Shown one piece after another: positions 5,674-5,677 of a stretch of DNA of 5,677 nt. Both the position numbers and the translations under genes were made by a program. The DNA is taken from the NCBI GenBank assembly GCA_946545675.1, contig CAMNNR010000085.1, positions 1 through 5,677 of the forward strand, read 5' to 3'. Every line of letters starts with the position of its first letter. The first letter of the stretch is position 1. The notes below the pieces were generated by a model. The model did no database searches, was not told the origin of the DNA, and saw only the letters and a program-made list of their open reading frames with translations. The DNA is from an uncultured Thermoplasmata archaeon. GTDB lineage: Archaea; Thermoplasmatota; Thermoplasmata; Methanomassiliicoccales; Methanomethylophilaceae.

Positions 5674-5677
5674 ACAA

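Noticed and set aside
1..5677. tRNA, rRNA, CRISPR array, insertion sequence ends, riboswitch
   Set aside because: No cloverleaf, regularly spaced repeats, transposase motifs or terminal inverted repeats were seen. No cobalamin-riboswitch-like conserved box stands before the chelatase genes, whose upstream spaces are too short for one.

Overview
The window most resembles a methanogenic euryarchaeon of the Thermoplasmata / Methanomassiliicoccales type. This is inference. Most genes lack a Shine-Dalgarno site. The two best start codons have a TATA-like box 25-30 bases upstream, as in leaderless archaeal transcripts. The gene mix also fits a gut archaeon: CbiK-type chelatases, a BspA-type leucine-rich-repeat protein and a two-domain PPK2 kinase. 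All five intact genes end in TGA and none in TAG, which is compatible with, but does not prove, a lineage that decodes UAG as pyrrolysine. An anaerobic bacterium cannot be excluded.

Layout, left to right. Bases 60-1448 (minus) encode a polyphosphate:AMP phosphotransferase with two PPK2 domains, the first catalytically degenerate. A short divergent intergenic region separates it from a plus-strand AAA/ABC-type ATPase (1607-2692, relatively AT-rich). The ATPase overlaps by 4 bp the start of a DUF4276-like gene, which is broken by a one-base frameshift and cut off after roughly 55 codons (2689-2861). This looks like the residue of a two-gene ATPase plus effector module of the kind often found in defence or mobile regions.

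Two tandem CbiK-type sirohydrochlorin metallochelatase genes follow (2876-3658 and 3754-4536). Both are exactly 260 residues, about 53% identical by hand count, and keep all metal-binding residues. A 95-bp spacer between them carries a TATA-like box overlapped by a perfect 12-bp palindrome, so the second gene probably has its own regulated promoter. A BspA-type leucine-rich-repeat protein (4537-5664, minus) converges on the second chelatase gene with no base between the two stop codons.

How the genes work together: the two chelatases would insert cobalt (corrinoids) or possibly nickel (coenzyme F430) into sirohydrochlorin, and duplication may allow metal specialisation or separate regulation. 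The PPK2 kinase, the ATPase remnant system and the LRR protein show no evident functional link to them. The strongest new observations are the decayed ATPase/DUF4276 pair and the tandem chelatases with a palindromic candidate operator.
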